64,000 nt of DNA, taken from assembly GCA_963764465.1 (NCBI GenBank), contig CAVXSO010000002.1, positions 558,001 to 622,000 of the forward strand, written 5' to 3'. Both the position numbers and the translations under genes were made by a program. This document shows positions 7,709 to 16,639 of this stretch, one piece after another; position 1 is the stretch's first letter; each line of letters starts with the position of its first letter. Under the pieces are notes generated by a model. That model had not been told where the DNA came from. It searched no databases and worked only from the letters and a program-made list of their open reading frames with translations. The DNA is from JAJXXT01 sp963764465 (GTDB lineage: Bacteria > Pseudomonadota > Alphaproteobacteria > Acetobacterales > Acetobacteraceae).

Positions 7709-8827
7709 TTACTCTGCCGCCACTTTCGCCGGGGTCGCCAGTTCCGAGGCGCGCTTCTCGACCAATTCCACGATGTGCTCGATCATGTCCGCGGCCGCGA
7801 TCGTGTGGTCGGTCTTGCCGGCGGAATAGACCATGTGCCGCCCGGCGCCGCCGCCGGTCACGCCGAGATCGGTCATCAGCGCCTCGCCGGGCCCGTTCAC
7901 CACGCAGCCGATGATGGAGAGCGTCAGCGGCGTCTCGATGTGGGCCAGCCGCTCCTCCAGCGTCTGCACCGTGTCGATGACGTTGAAGCCCTGCCGCGCG
8001 CAGGACGGGCAGGAAATGATGCGCACGCCGCGGTGGCGCAGGCCGAGCGACTTCAGCAGCTCCCAGCCGACCAGCACCTCCTCCTCCGGCTCGGCGGAGA
8101 GCGAGACGCGCAGCGTGTCGCCGATGCCGGCCCAGAGCAGGTTGCCGAGCCCGATCGCGCTCTTGACGGTACCTGTACGCCTGCCGCCGGCCTCGGTGAT
8201 GCCGATGTGCAGCGGGTGGTCGCAGATCTCCGCGAGTTGCTGGTAGGCGGCGACGGCGAGGAAGACGTCGGACGCCTTCACGCTGATCTTGAACTCATGG
8301 AAATCGTGGTCCTGGAGGATCCTGGCGTGTTCCAGCGCGGATTCCACCAGCGCTTCAGGGTTCGGCTCGCCGTATTTTTCCAGCAGGTGCTTCTCCAGCG
8401 AGCCGGCGTTGACGCCGATGCGCATGGAGCAGCCATGGTCGCGGGCGGCCTTGATGACCTCCTTCACGCGCTCGGGCGAGCCGATGTTGCCGGGGTTGAT
8501 GCGCAGGCAGGCGGCGCCGCTCTCCGCCGCCTCGATGGCGCGGCGGTAGTGGAAATGAATGTCCGCGACGATGGGAACGTGCACCTGGCGGACGATGTCC
8601 TTGAGCGCCAGCGCGCTTTCCTGGTCCGGGCAGGAGACGCGCACGATATCCGCCCCGGCGCGCTCGGCGCGGTGGACCTGGGCGACCGTCGCCGCCACGT
8701 CCGTCGTCGGCGTGTTGGTCATGGTCTGCACCGTGATCGGCGCGTCGCCGCCGACCGGCACGGGGCCGACATGGATCTGGCGCGACCGGCGGCGCTCGAT
8801 GTGCTGGTAGGGGCGGTAGCTGGTCAT
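7709..8827 (-). CDS. ispG: 4-hydroxy-3-methylbut-2-enyl diphosphate synthase
   Basis: 372-residue iron-sulfur enzyme of the MEP isoprenoid pathway. The N-terminal TIM barrel opens with HIERRRSRQIHVGPVPVGG and contains VSCPDQESALALKDI and the LRINPGNIG phosphate-binding segment. The C-terminal reductase-like domain carries the cluster cysteines in ISCPSCARQGF and in GCVVNGPGEA. These are the invariant IspG landmarks, with the length of the bacterial type. It follows the RodZ-like gene on the same strand after about 85 nt and precedes hisS. This arrangement (membrane HTH gene, ispG, hisS) is common in Rhodospirillales. Confidence 0.96.
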   Translation of the reverse strand: MTSYRPYQHIERRRSRQIHVGPVPVGGDAPITVQTMTNTPTTDVAATVAQVHRAERAGADIVRVSCPDQESALALKDIVRQVHVPIVADIHFHYRRAIEAAESGAACLRINPGNIGSPERVKEVIKAARDHGCSMRIGVNAGSLEKHLLEKYGEPNPEALVESALEHARILQDHDFHEFKISVKASDVFLAVAAYQQLAEICDHPLHIGITEAGGRRTGTVKSAIGLGNLLWAGIGDTLRVSLSAEPEEEVLVGWELLKSLGLRHRGVRIISCPSCARQGFNVIDTVQTLEERLAHIETPLTLSIIGCVVNGPGEALMTDLGVTGGGAGRHMVYSAGKTDHTIAAADMIEHIVELVEKRASELATPAKVAAE

Positions 8828-8913
8828 GACCGGCTCGATCGTGTTGTGGCTACAGGATGGGGGTGGCCGGGCGGAACGCCAAGCCTCGGTCCCCGGGGCC
8901 TTGGGTCGCGAGT

Positions 8914-10032
8914 CTAATTCGTCTTGGGCGCACCCTGCTTAGGCGGGGCGGCGTTGTCTGCCAAGCCGCCGGCGCGGATGACGGCCGGGTCCAGGGGCAG
9001 GTTGTGGCGTACCATGCCGTCGCCGCCGAGCGAGGAGATGGTCGTGCCGCCCAGCGTGACGGTGGTGCCGCCGGCATTGCCGGTGGTCAGCACCAGGCCC
9101 TGTTGGTCGGGCACCGCCCAGGTGTCGCCCTTGTGCAACACCTTGTTCAGCAGGATCTGGCCGGACGGGGCGCGGACCTCGAGCCAGGCGTCGGCGGTGG
9201 CGCCGATCACGATGGTGTTCGGGTCAGCGGCGACCGTGGTGCCGGGTGTGGTGGCGTTGGTCGCGACCGTGGTCGTCGGCGGGTTGGGTGGCGTGGCCGC
9301 GGCGGCGGATCCGGGGGAGACATCGGGCACCGGCGGGGCCGTTGTGGGCGCCGCCTGGGCGCTGGCGGGGCTGCGCGCGGCGGCCGTGGCCTGTCCGCCC
9401 GGGCTCGCGGTGGACGCCGTGCCGAACGCCGGCGGTATCGCGGGGACGGTGGTGGAGGGTTGGGCCGTTGACGACTGGGGATTGCCTGACTGGGCGGCCG
9501 ATGACAGGCCGTTGCCTGACTGGGCGGCCGGTGACTGGGCGTTGCCCAACTCGGCGACCGCCGGTTGCGCGGTGCTCGATTGAGCGATCGCGGCGAGGTG
9601 GGACGGCACGTCCGCCACCCGTGGCGCGGGGGCAGGGGCGCCGCCGCCATGCCACCAGACCGCGTAGCCGCCGATGGCGATTACCAGGCCGACCACGACG
9701 ATCGCACCGGCCGGGATGCCGCGCTCCGGCAGGGGGGCGGGGAATTCCAGTTCCGTGCGCGCGTTCACCTCCGCGGCCTCGCGGCGGAAGCGGCGGACGA
9801 TCTCCTCCGGGTCCAGGCCGAGTGCCGTTGCGTAGGAACGCATGAAGGCGACGGCGTAGGCGTTGCCTGGCAGGAGGCCGATCCGCCCTTCCTCCAGCGC
9901 TTCCAGGTACGCGAGGCGGATGCGCAGGTGGTCGGCGAGTTGCGGCAGCGACCAGCCCGCCTGTTCGCGCGCGGCGCGCAGGTCGGCGCCGACACCGGCC
10001 GCGGTGGGCGGAACGGGATCCGCCGCGGACAT
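8914..10032 (-). CDS. RodZ-like membrane HTH protein with DUF4115 domain
   Basis: From the ATG at 10032 the product has 372 residues. Residues 15-85 form a RodZ-type helix-turn-helix (GADLRAAREQAGWSLPQLAD, then YLEALEEGR and YAVAFMRSYATALG). A single membrane segment lies near 107-127 (IPAGAIVVVGLVIAIGGYAV). A long Ala/Pro/Ser/Gln/Thr-rich periplasmic region with decapeptide repeats leads to a C-terminal DUF4115 domain (ADAWLEVRAPSGQILLNKVL). RodZ links MreB filaments to the elongation machinery in rods. This relative may do so, but the linker is unusually long and repetitive. An upstream in-frame extension of 51 codons is rejected because it lacks family features. Confidence 0.85.
   Translation of the reverse strand: MSAADPVPPTAAGVGADLRAAREQAGWSLPQLADHLRIRLAYLEALEEGRIGLLPGNAYAVAFMRSYATALGLDPEEIVRRFRREAAEVNARTELEFPAPLPERGIPAGAIVVVGLVIAIGGYAVWWHGGGAPAPAPRVADVPSHLAAIAQSSTAQPAVAELGNAQSPAAQSGNGLSSAAQSGNPQSSTAQPSTTVPAIPPAFGTASTASPGGQATAAARSPASAQAAPTTAPPVPDVSPGSAAAATPPNPPTTTVATNATTPGTTVAADPNTIVIGATADAWLEVRAPSGQILLNKVLHKGDTWAVPDQQGLVLTTGNAGGTTVTLGGTTISSLGGDGMVRHNLPLDPAVIRAGGLADNAAPPKQGAPKTN
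9482..9571 (-). repeat. 30-bp tandem repeat in the RodZ-like linker
   Basis: Three consecutive 30-bp units start at 9482, 9512 and 9542. The first two agree except for a few bases (shared core ttgcctgactgggcggccg); the third is degenerate. On the minus strand they encode ten-residue periods built on N-x-x-S-x-A-A-Q-S-G. Multiples of three keep the frame, so copy number can change without breaking the protein. Confidence 0.75.
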
Positions 10033-10309
10033 ATTCAGGCCCCGCTGCGAACGGGGAGGGCGGCGATGGTGCAGCAAGGCAAAACTCGCAGTCTGGTGAA
10101 ATGATATCTCAGCGTGATGACGTGCCCTGCGTCGGCGGCACGCCATGCTCGGGCGCGTTCTACCCGTGGCGAGATACGATGCCAAATTCCGGCTGCCATG
10201 CGCGAGATGAATTTTGCGTTGGACAGCTCGACGTAAGTCGATTTGACGGAGCGGTCACGTCTGCGCCGTCAGGCGACGATGCCGCGCGCGCCGATCCCGG
10301 AGGCGGATC

Positions 10310-12550
10310 CTAGAAACGAATGTTGCCCTGCGCCCACGACTCCAGCGGCTCGCGCAGACTCGCCGCGCCATCGTCGGCGGTGAGGAGCGCATCGAGGAAG
10401 GTGCGCAGCTTGCCGAGATCGGTCGCGGCGAGTGCGGCCTTCACCTCGAGCAGGCTCGCCGCAGGCATCGAGAGCGTGTCGATCCCGAGTGCGGCGAGCA
10501 CCATCGCCTCCAGCGGACGGCCGGCGTGCTCGCCGCAGACCGAGAGCGCTACGCCGGCGGCGCGCGCGCGCTCGACGAGCTGGACGAACAGGGCGAGCAC
10601 GGGCGGCGAGAGCAGGTCGTAGCGGGTCGCCAGCGCCGGGGTGGAGCGGTCGGCGGCGAACAGGAACTGCAGCAGGTCATTGGTGCCGACGGACAGGAAG
10701 TCGACCTCGTGGAGCAGCGGGCCGAGCTGCCAGAGCAGTGCCGGCACTTCCAGCATGGCGCCGACGGAAAGGCTCGCGGGGGCGGGGCGGACGCGCGCGG
10801 CCTCGGCGAGGAGCAGCGCGCGGGCGGCACGGAACTCCGCGACGTTGGCGACCATGGGGAACATCACCCGCAGCGGCCGCCCACCGGCGCCGAGCAGCAG
10901 CGCGCGGGCCTGGCGGCGTAGCAGCGCCGGCCGGTCCAGCCCGAGGCGCAGCGAGCGCCAGCCCATCGCGGGGTTTTCCTCGACCGGGTGCGTGAGGCCC
11001 GGGAGCGCCTTATCGGCGCCGAGATCGAGTGTGCGGAACACGACGGGGCGGTTGCCGGCGCCATCCAGCACACGCGCGTAGAAGGCGGCCTGCTCCGGGA
11101 CGTCGGCGACGGCGCCGCGGGCGAGCATGGCGATCTCGGTGCGGAACAGGCCGATGCCGTCCGCGCCTACCGCGTCCAGCCGGTCGAGTTCCAGCGCGAG
11201 GCCGACATTGAGCATGAGGGAGAGGCGCCTGCCGTCCAGCGAGAGGGCGGGGCGGTCGCGCAGCGCGCCATGGGCGGCGAGGCGGGATTCGCGGGCCTCG
11301 AGCGCGCGGGCGAAGGCCTGGCGCAGTTCCGCCTCCGGCCGCAGCACCGCCTGGCCCTCCTCGGCGTCGAGCAGGACCTCGTCGCCCTGGCCCGCCGCCT
11401 CGACGATGCCCTCGGCGCCGGCGACCATGGGCAGGCCGAGCGCGCGGGCGAGGATGGCGGCGTGGCCGGAGGGGCTGCCTTCCTCCAGCACCACGCCGGC
11501 GATGCCGCGGGTGTGCCAGTCCAGCAGCTCCGCCGGGCCGAGGCGGCGGGCGAGGAGGATAGCGCCGGGGGCGGGGGTGTGCGCGGCCTCGCCGCCGAGG
11601 GCCGTGAGCAGGCGCTGCGCCATGTCCTCCACATCCGCCAGGCGCTCGCGCAGATAGGGGTTGGCGATGCGGCGCATGCGCTCGCGCAGGTCCGAGGCGG
11701 CGCGGTGCACGGCGGCCTCCGCGGTAAGGCCGGTGGCGATCGCCGCCTCGGCCCGGCGCAGCCAGCCGCCATCGACCGCGGCGAGGCGGTAGGCCTCCAT
11801 CACCTCCCGCGAGGCGGCGAGCTCCGGGTTCTGCGCCTCGGGTGCGGCGCTCCCGCCGAGGCTGGTGTCGAACAGGACGTCGAGCCCCTTGCGCATGGCG
11901 GCGATGGCGTCGTGCAGGCGGTTCCGTTCCGCCTCCGGGTCGTCGGCGAGCGTGGCGGCCGGCGGGGCGGCGGGGCCGTGCAGCACCGCGGGGCCGAGGG
12001 CCAGGCCATTGGCCAGCGGCGTGGCGGCGAAGGCGTTCGGCAGGGTCGCGGGCAACTCGGCCGGCGTCTCGACGCCGGACGCGAGCATTTCCGCCAGCAG
12101 CATGGCGACGGTCTCGAGGTCGTCCACTTCCGCCGGCTCGTAGCGGCGGGGATTGCGGTTCTGCACCGCGATGACGCCCAGCATCCGGCCGGCGCGGCGC
12201 AGCGGCACGGCCAACATCGAGGCAAAGAGATCCTCGCCGGTCTCGCCGCGATAGGCGAAGGCGGGGTGGTTCTGCGCGTCCGGCAGGTTGAGCGCCTCGC
12301 CGGTGGCGGCGACCAGCCCCACGATGCCCTCGCCCACGCGCAGGCGGGTCTGGCCGACGGCCTCCTGGCGCAGGCCTTCGGTCGCGGCGAGTTCCAGCAC
12401 CTCGCCGGGGCGCAGGACGTAGATCGAGCAGACCTCGGTGACGAGTTCCGTGGCCACCAGGCGGACCAGGTCCGCGAGCGGCGCCGGGCCGCGCGCCGCC
12501 AGCGCCCGGAGGCGGGTTAGCAGGCGGCGCGGGGCGGGGGCGAGCGACAT
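10310..12550 (-). CDS. ptsP: PTS enzyme I, nitrogen-type (EI-Ntr)
   Basis: 746 residues from the ATG at 12550. It transfers phosphate from PEP to the NPr phosphocarrier in the regulatory nitrogen PTS. The N-terminal GAF domain (about 1-165, containing VCSIYVLRPGEVLELAATEG and GVIAVQNRNPRRY) identifies the PtsP type as opposed to the sugar EI. The phospho-histidine is His363 in SPSGHAAILAR. The PEP-binding barrel follows with GIGLFRTEIAML and DFLSVGTNDLLQF, and the active-site cysteine is Cys672 in VCGEHAGR. The frame extends 38 codons further upstream, but GAF alignment and the divergent glmU promoter argue for this start. No ribosome binding site is obvious. Confidence 0.92.
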   Translation of the reverse strand: MSLAPAPRRLLTRLRALAARGPAPLADLVRLVATELVTEVCSIYVLRPGEVLELAATEGLRQEAVGQTRLRVGEGIVGLVAATGEALNLPDAQNHPAFAYRGETGEDLFASMLAVPLRRAGRMLGVIAVQNRNPRRYEPAEVDDLETVAMLLAEMLASGVETPAELPATLPNAFAATPLANGLALGPAVLHGPAAPPAATLADDPEAERNRLHDAIAAMRKGLDVLFDTSLGGSAAPEAQNPELAASREVMEAYRLAAVDGGWLRRAEAAIATGLTAEAAVHRAASDLRERMRRIANPYLRERLADVEDMAQRLLTALGGEAAHTPAPGAILLARRLGPAELLDWHTRGIAGVVLEEGSPSGHAAILARALGLPMVAGAEGIVEAAGQGDEVLLDAEEGQAVLRPEAELRQAFARALEARESRLAAHGALRDRPALSLDGRRLSLMLNVGLALELDRLDAVGADGIGLFRTEIAMLARGAVADVPEQAAFYARVLDGAGNRPVVFRTLDLGADKALPGLTHPVEENPAMGWRSLRLGLDRPALLRRQARALLLGAGGRPLRVMFPMVANVAEFRAARALLLAEAARVRPAPASLSVGAMLEVPALLWQLGPLLHEVDFLSVGTNDLLQFLFAADRSTPALATRYDLLSPPVLALFVQLVERARAAGVALSVCGEHAGRPLEAMVLAALGIDTLSMPAASLLEVKAALAATDLGKLRTFLDALLTADDGAASLREPLESWAQGNIRF

Positions 12551-12657
12551 GCTGGAAGGGAAATAACCGCGTGTGTGGTGGGAGCGGAAGTGCCTGGAAT
12601 ATCCGGAGCCTGGGCCGTGGTGTTTCAGGGCGCAAACAAGAGTGAACGCCGCCGGCT

Positions 12658-12686
12658 TTGACATGGCGGCGCGGCGGCGGTTAGGC
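12658..12686 (+). promoter_or_regulatory. possible glmU promoter
   Basis: A perfect TTGACA (12658-12663) is followed after 17 bp by TTAGGC, a poor -10. Transcription would begin at about 12693, right at the glmU ATG, implying a leaderless or nearly leaderless message. The GGGAG two bases before the ATG is too close to be a normal Shine-Dalgarno. Weak because of the -10. Confidence 0.25.
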
Positions 12687-12693
12687 CTGGGAG

Positions 12694-14019
12694 ATGACAG
12701 CCACCGCGGTGATCCTGGCTGCTGGCATGGGTACGCGCATGAAGTCCGCGCGGCCGAAGGTGCTGCACGACATCGCCGGACGCCCGATGCTGCGCCACCT
12801 GATCGCCACCTGCGAGGCGGTCTTCGATCGCATTGTGGTGGTCACGGGGCCCGGCATGGAGGCGGTGGCCGCGGCGGCGCGTCCGCATGCGAGCGTGGTA
12901 CAGCCCGAGCGGCTGGGCACCGCGCATGCCGCGCTGCAGGCGGCGGACCTGTTCGGCGAGGGCGAGGTCGCCGTGCTTTATGGCGATAACCCGCTGATCG
13001 GGGTGGGGACGCTGCGGCGCCTGCGCGAGCGGCTGGCGCGGGGCGACGCGGGGCTGGTGCTGCTGGCGACGCGCCCGGGCGAACCTGCTCGTTACGGGCG
13101 TGTGCTGATGCGCGATGGCTATGTCGAGCGCATCGTCGAGTGGGTCGATGCGAGCGAGGCGGTGCGCGCGGAGACGCTGTGCAACGCGGGTGTCTTTGTC
13201 GCGTCCGCGGCGCGGATGCGCGGCTGGCTCGAGGCGGTGCGGGCGGACAACGCGCAGGGCGAGTACTATCTGACCGACATCGTGGATGGCGCCCGCGCCG
13301 AGGGCGTGCGGGTCGCGGCGGTGGAGGCGCCGTTCGAGGAATGCCGCGGGGTGAACTCGCGCGCGGAGCTGGCGGACGCCGAGGCGAGCGTGCAGGCAGC
13401 GCTGCGGCTCGCGGCGATGGAGGCGGGAGCGACGCTGGTCGGGCCCGAAACGATTTTCCTCGCGGCGGACACGGTGCTGGAGTCGGACACGGTCGTCGGC
13501 CCCTACGTGGTGTTCGGGCCCGGGGTCACGGTGAGGACCGGCGCGGTGGTGCGGGCGCATTGCCACCTCGAGGGCTGCGAGGTGGGGAAGGATGCGATCG
13601 TGGGGCCGTTCGCGCGGCTGCGGCCGGGCACGGTGCTGGGCAACGCCGCGCATGTCGGCAATTTCGTCGAGCTGAAGGCGGCGAGCCTGGGCGAGGGGGC
13701 GAAGGCGAACCACCTCGCCTATATCGGCGATGCGGCGGTGGGCGCGCGCAGCAATATCGGTGCCGGAACGATCACCTGCAACTACGACGGCGTGGACAAG
13801 CTGCGCACCACGATCGGCGCGGACGTGTTCGTGGGCTCGGATTCCGTGCTCGTGGCGCCGATTTCCATCGGCGATGGTGCCTTTGTCGCCGCGGGCAGCA
13901 CAATCACGGAGGACGTACCGGAGCGCGCGATGGCACTCGGCCGCGCGCGGCAGGTGACGAAGCCGGGGCGCGCGCCGGACCTCAAGGCACGCAAGGCGGC
14001 GAAATTGAAAAAGGGCTGA
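12694..14019 (+). CDS. glmU: bifunctional GlmU, UDP-GlcNAc synthesis
   Basis: 441 residues. It acetylates glucosamine-1-phosphate and then uridylylates it to UDP-GlcNAc, the precursor of peptidoglycan and lipid A. The N-terminal uridyltransferase begins with the nucleotide-binding ILAAGMGTRMKSARPKVLHD and has LYGDNPLI for metal binding. The left-handed beta-helix acetyltransferase starts near residue 235 (GPETIFLAADTVLESDTVV) with hexapeptide repeats and the active-site NHLAYIGDA and TCNYDGVDK. glmS follows 4 nt downstream, making a two-gene unit for amino-sugar supply, divergent from ptsP. Coupling of EI-Ntr to amino-sugar supply is known in some bacteria; no such link is shown here. Confidence 0.96.
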   Translation: MTATAVILAAGMGTRMKSARPKVLHDIAGRPMLRHLIATCEAVFDRIVVVTGPGMEAVAAAARPHASVVQPERLGTAHAALQAADLFGEGEVAVLYGDNPLIGVGTLRRLRERLARGDAGLVLLATRPGEPARYGRVLMRDGYVERIVEWVDASEAVRAETLCNAGVFVASAARMRGWLEAVRADNAQGEYYLTDIVDGARAEGVRVAAVEAPFEECRGVNSRAELADAEASVQAALRLAAMEAGATLVGPETIFLAADTVLESDTVVGPYVVFGPGVTVRTGAVVRAHCHLEGCEVGKDAIVGPFARLRPGTVLGNAAHVGNFVELKAASLGEGAKANHLAYIGDAAVGARSNIGAGTITCNYDGVDKLRTTIGADVFVGSDSVLVAPISIGDGAFVAAGSTITEDVPERAMALGRARQVTKPGRAPDLKARKAAKLKKG

Positions 14020-14023
14020 TGCG

Positions 14024-15847
14024 ATGTGCGGCATTGTAGGCATGATCGGCAACCGCGAGGCGGCCCCGGTGCTGCTGGAGGCGCTGCGGCGGCTGGAATA
14101 TCGCGGCTACGACAGCGCGGGCATCGCAACGCTGGTGAACGGGCATATCGAGCGCCGGCGCGCGCCCGGCAAGCTCGGGCAGCTTGCCGACGTGCTCAGG
14201 GCGCAGCCGCTGCGAGGCACCACGGGGATCGGGCATACGCGCTGGGCGACGCATGGCGCGCCGACGGAGGGCAACGCGCATCCGCATGGCACGGCGCGGG
14301 TCTCCATCGTGCATAACGGCATCATCGAGAACCACGCGGAGCTGCGCGCGGAGCTGGAGGCGGCGGGGCAGGAGTTCTCGTCCGAGACCGACACGGAAAC
14401 GGTGGCGCAGCTCGTCGATCTGAACATGAAACGAGGCATGCCGCCGGTCGAGGCCGCGGGGGCCGCGTTCAAGCGGCTGCACGGCGCCTATGCGCTGGCC
14501 ATGGTTTTCGCCGGGCATCCGGAGCTCATGATCGGGGCGCAGCAGGGCGCGCCGCTGGCCGTGGGCTTCGGCGAGGGGGAGATGTTCCTCGGCTCCGACG
14601 CGCTGGCGCTGGCACCGCTGACACGGCGGATCGCCTTCCTGAAGGACGGCGACTGGACCGTGGTGACGCGCGAAGGGGCGCGGTTCTTCGACCTCGAGGG
14701 CCACGAGGTCGAGCGGCGGGTGCAGCAGACGGCGCTTTCCGGGGCTGCCGTGGGCAAGGGCAATTTCCGCCACTTCATGGAGAAGGAGCTCCACGAGCAC
14801 CCGGCGGTATTGGGCGACACGCTGCACCAGATGGTCGATCCGCGCACGCGCTCCGTGGTGCTGCCGGCGCTGCCGTTCGATTTCGCCCGTGTACCGAGAT
14901 TGTCGATCAGCGCCTGCGGCTCGGCCTTCTATGCCGGGATGGTAGGGCGCTTCTGGTTCGAGGCGGTGGCCAGGCTTCCGGCCGACGCGGACGTGGCGAG
15001 CGAGTTCCGCTACCGCCAGCCGCCGCTGGAGAAGGGCGGGCTCGGCGTGCTGGTGAGCCAGTCCGGCGAGACCGCGGACACGCTGGCGGCGCTGCGCTAC
15101 ATGCGCGAGCAGGGGCAGCACGTGCTCTCCATCGTCAACGTGCCGGAGAGCACGATGGCGCGCGAGAGCGACGCGGTGGTGCAGACCGTGGCCGGGCCCG
15201 AGATCGGGGTGGCCAGCACCAAGGCGTTCACCGCGCAGCTTGCGGTGCTGGCGTGCCTCGCGATCGCGGCGGGGCGCGCGCGTGGCGCGATCGGAGGCGG
15301 GGAGGAGGCGCGCCTGACGGCATCGCTGCTGGAGGTGCCAGGGCGGGCCGCGGAGGTGCTGGAGAACGATGCCGATATAAGGCGCATCGCCGAGCGGATC
15401 GCCGAGGCGCGCGACGTGCTCTATCTCGGCCGCGGCGGCTGCTTCCCGATCGCGATGGAAGGGGCGCTGAAACTCAAGGAGATTTCGTATATCCACGCCG
15501 AGGGTTACGCCGCCGGCGAAATGAAGCACGGCCCCATCGCGCTGATCGACCGGAACGTGCCGGTGATCGCGATCGTGCCCTCCGGCCCGCTGTTCGAGAA
15601 GACCGCGTCCAACGTGCAGGAGGCGGCGGCGCGCGGCGGGCAGGTGGTGGTGTTCTCGGATGCGGAGGGGGCGGAGAAGCTCGCCTCCATCGCGGTCGAC
15701 ACGGTCGTGCTGCCGAAGGTCGATCCGTTCGTGGCGCCGATCCTGCACGCCATTCCGGTGCAGTTGCTCGCCTACCACGTGGCGGTGCTGAAGGGCACCG
15801 ATGTCGACCAGCCGCGTAACCTCGCGAAGAGCGTGACCGTCGAGTAG
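14024..15847 (+). CDS. glmS: glutamine--fructose-6-phosphate aminotransferase
   Basis: 607 residues, makes glucosamine-6-phosphate from fructose-6-phosphate and glutamine. It begins MCGIVGMIGN, where Cys2 becomes the N-terminal nucleophile after Met removal. The glutaminase domain includes IGHTRWATHGAPTEGNAHPH. Two SIS sugar-isomerase domains follow: FRHFMEKELHEHP, SACGSAFYAGMVGRFW, SQSGETADTLAALRYM and then YLGRGGCFPIAMEGALKLKE. The C-terminus ends with the family's DQPRNLAKSVTVE. The gene is complete. A small tandem repeat whose first copy contains the TAG stop lies at its very end. Confidence 0.97.
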   Translation: MCGIVGMIGNREAAPVLLEALRRLEYRGYDSAGIATLVNGHIERRRAPGKLGQLADVLRAQPLRGTTGIGHTRWATHGAPTEGNAHPHGTARVSIVHNGIIENHAELRAELEAAGQEFSSETDTETVAQLVDLNMKRGMPPVEAAGAAFKRLHGAYALAMVFAGHPELMIGAQQGAPLAVGFGEGEMFLGSDALALAPLTRRIAFLKDGDWTVVTREGARFFDLEGHEVERRVQQTALSGAAVGKGNFRHFMEKELHEHPAVLGDTLHQMVDPRTRSVVLPALPFDFARVPRLSISACGSAFYAGMVGRFWFEAVARLPADADVASEFRYRQPPLEKGGLGVLVSQSGETADTLAALRYMREQGQHVLSIVNVPESTMARESDAVVQTVAGPEIGVASTKAFTAQLAVLACLAIAAGRARGAIGGGEEARLTASLLEVPGRAAEVLENDADIRRIAERIAEARDVLYLGRGGCFPIAMEGALKLKEISYIHAEGYAAGEMKHGPIALIDRNVPVIAIVPSGPLFEKTASNVQEAAARGGQVVVFSDAEGAEKLASIAVDTVVLPKVDPFVAPILHAIPVQLLAYHVAVLKGTDVDQPRNLAKSVTVE

Positions 15848-15888
15848 CCTGGGGGCGAATAACCTGGGGGGCGAGTAACCTGGGGGGC
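15842..15888 (+). repeat. triplicated 15-16 bp unit spanning the glmS stop codon
   Basis: Three head-to-tail copies: gagtagcctgggggc, gaataacctggggggc and gagtaacctggggggc. Each carries a stop triplet after GAG/GAA. The first (15845-15847) is the glmS stop and the second (15860-15862) is in the same frame. It looks like slippage that duplicated the end of the gene. Confidence 0.7.
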
Positions 15889-15909
15889 GGTGGATCGCGA
15901 GGGCCCAGT

Positions 15910-16446
15910 CTAGCCGCCCGGATGCACTCCGTGGCTGTCGGAGAAGATGATCAGCTTGAAGGTCCAGACGACTTTCCTGAGCTGGTCCCCGGTATTCCCG
16001 GCGCTGTTCCAGGATATGTACACCGTGCCGCCGATCAGCGGGTTGTAGGACCCGAGCGTCTTGTTCACCTCGGCCTCGCCGGCATTGCTCTTGGTGGTGC
16101 CGGTCAGTTCGCCGATCGTCGCGCCGATGAAGCGGCCCGGGAAGTTCACGCGCGGGATGGAGCAGCGTCGCGTGTGCAGCGGGTCCACGGGCGCGTTGGT
16201 GCAGTTCTTCGTCCCGTCGATGGTGATGGTCGCGGTGGTGATCACGACGCCGCTGACCCAATGCTCGACATCCGCGGGTGGGGCGGCTGTCTGCGCCGGG
16301 GCCGATGCGAGCGGCGCCGTGGCCAGGAAGCCGGCGAGCAGCAGGGGGGCGGCGATGCCGGCCGCCCGGCGCCGCGCGATCGGCGCGCGCGCCGCCTGGG
16401 CCGGCGCAAGGGAGCGAGGGGTGGTGCCAGGCTGGTCCGTTGGCAT
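15910..16446 (-). CDS. hypothetical secreted protein
   Basis: From the ATG at 16446, preceded by a strong CGGAGGCGCA ribosome binding site, the product has 178 residues. A basic stretch (PIARRRAAGI) and a hydrophobic core (APLLLAGFLATAPLASA) near residues 25-50 form a probable Sec signal, placed unusually far from the start. The mature part is short and beta-rich (VEHWVSGVVITTATITIDGT, later GGTVYISWNS) with two cysteines (NCTNAP, RRCSIP) that could pair in the periplasm. I recognise no family. The frame extends 40 codons further upstream, but the ribosome binding site decides for 16446. It points towards glmS, so the two genes converge. Confidence 0.65.
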   Translation of the reverse strand: MPTDQPGTTPRSLAPAQAARAPIARRRAAGIAAPLLLAGFLATAPLASAPAQTAAPPADVEHWVSGVVITTATITIDGTKNCTNAPVDPLHTRRCSIPRVNFPGRFIGATIGELTGTTKSNAGEAEVNKTLGSYNPLIGGTVYISWNSAGNTGDQLRKVVWTFKLIIFSDSHGVHPGG

Positions 16447-16639
16447 TGCGCCTCCGGTGGTTGCGGGTCGCGGGAGCGAGGGGATACGCAAAACGGTAGC
16501 CATTGCCTGCGGAGTTGGTGAACGGGATTTCGCGCGCCCCGGGCCGGGACACATGGGCCGGGGCACATGGGCCTGGCCCGAGGCCCGCCTGCCGCCGGCG
16601 GTGATTGCTATCGCGGGCCGGAGCGGCGCGGCGGCGGCT

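Noticed and set aside
10033..10309. Small gene on the plus strand near 10101-10313
   Set aside because: A 70-codon frame without ribosome binding site or recognisable pattern. The gap more likely holds the promoter of the RodZ-like gene and the end of the ptsP transcript; a TCGAC-GTAA-GTCGA inverted repeat at 10228-10241 was seen but is too short to interpret.
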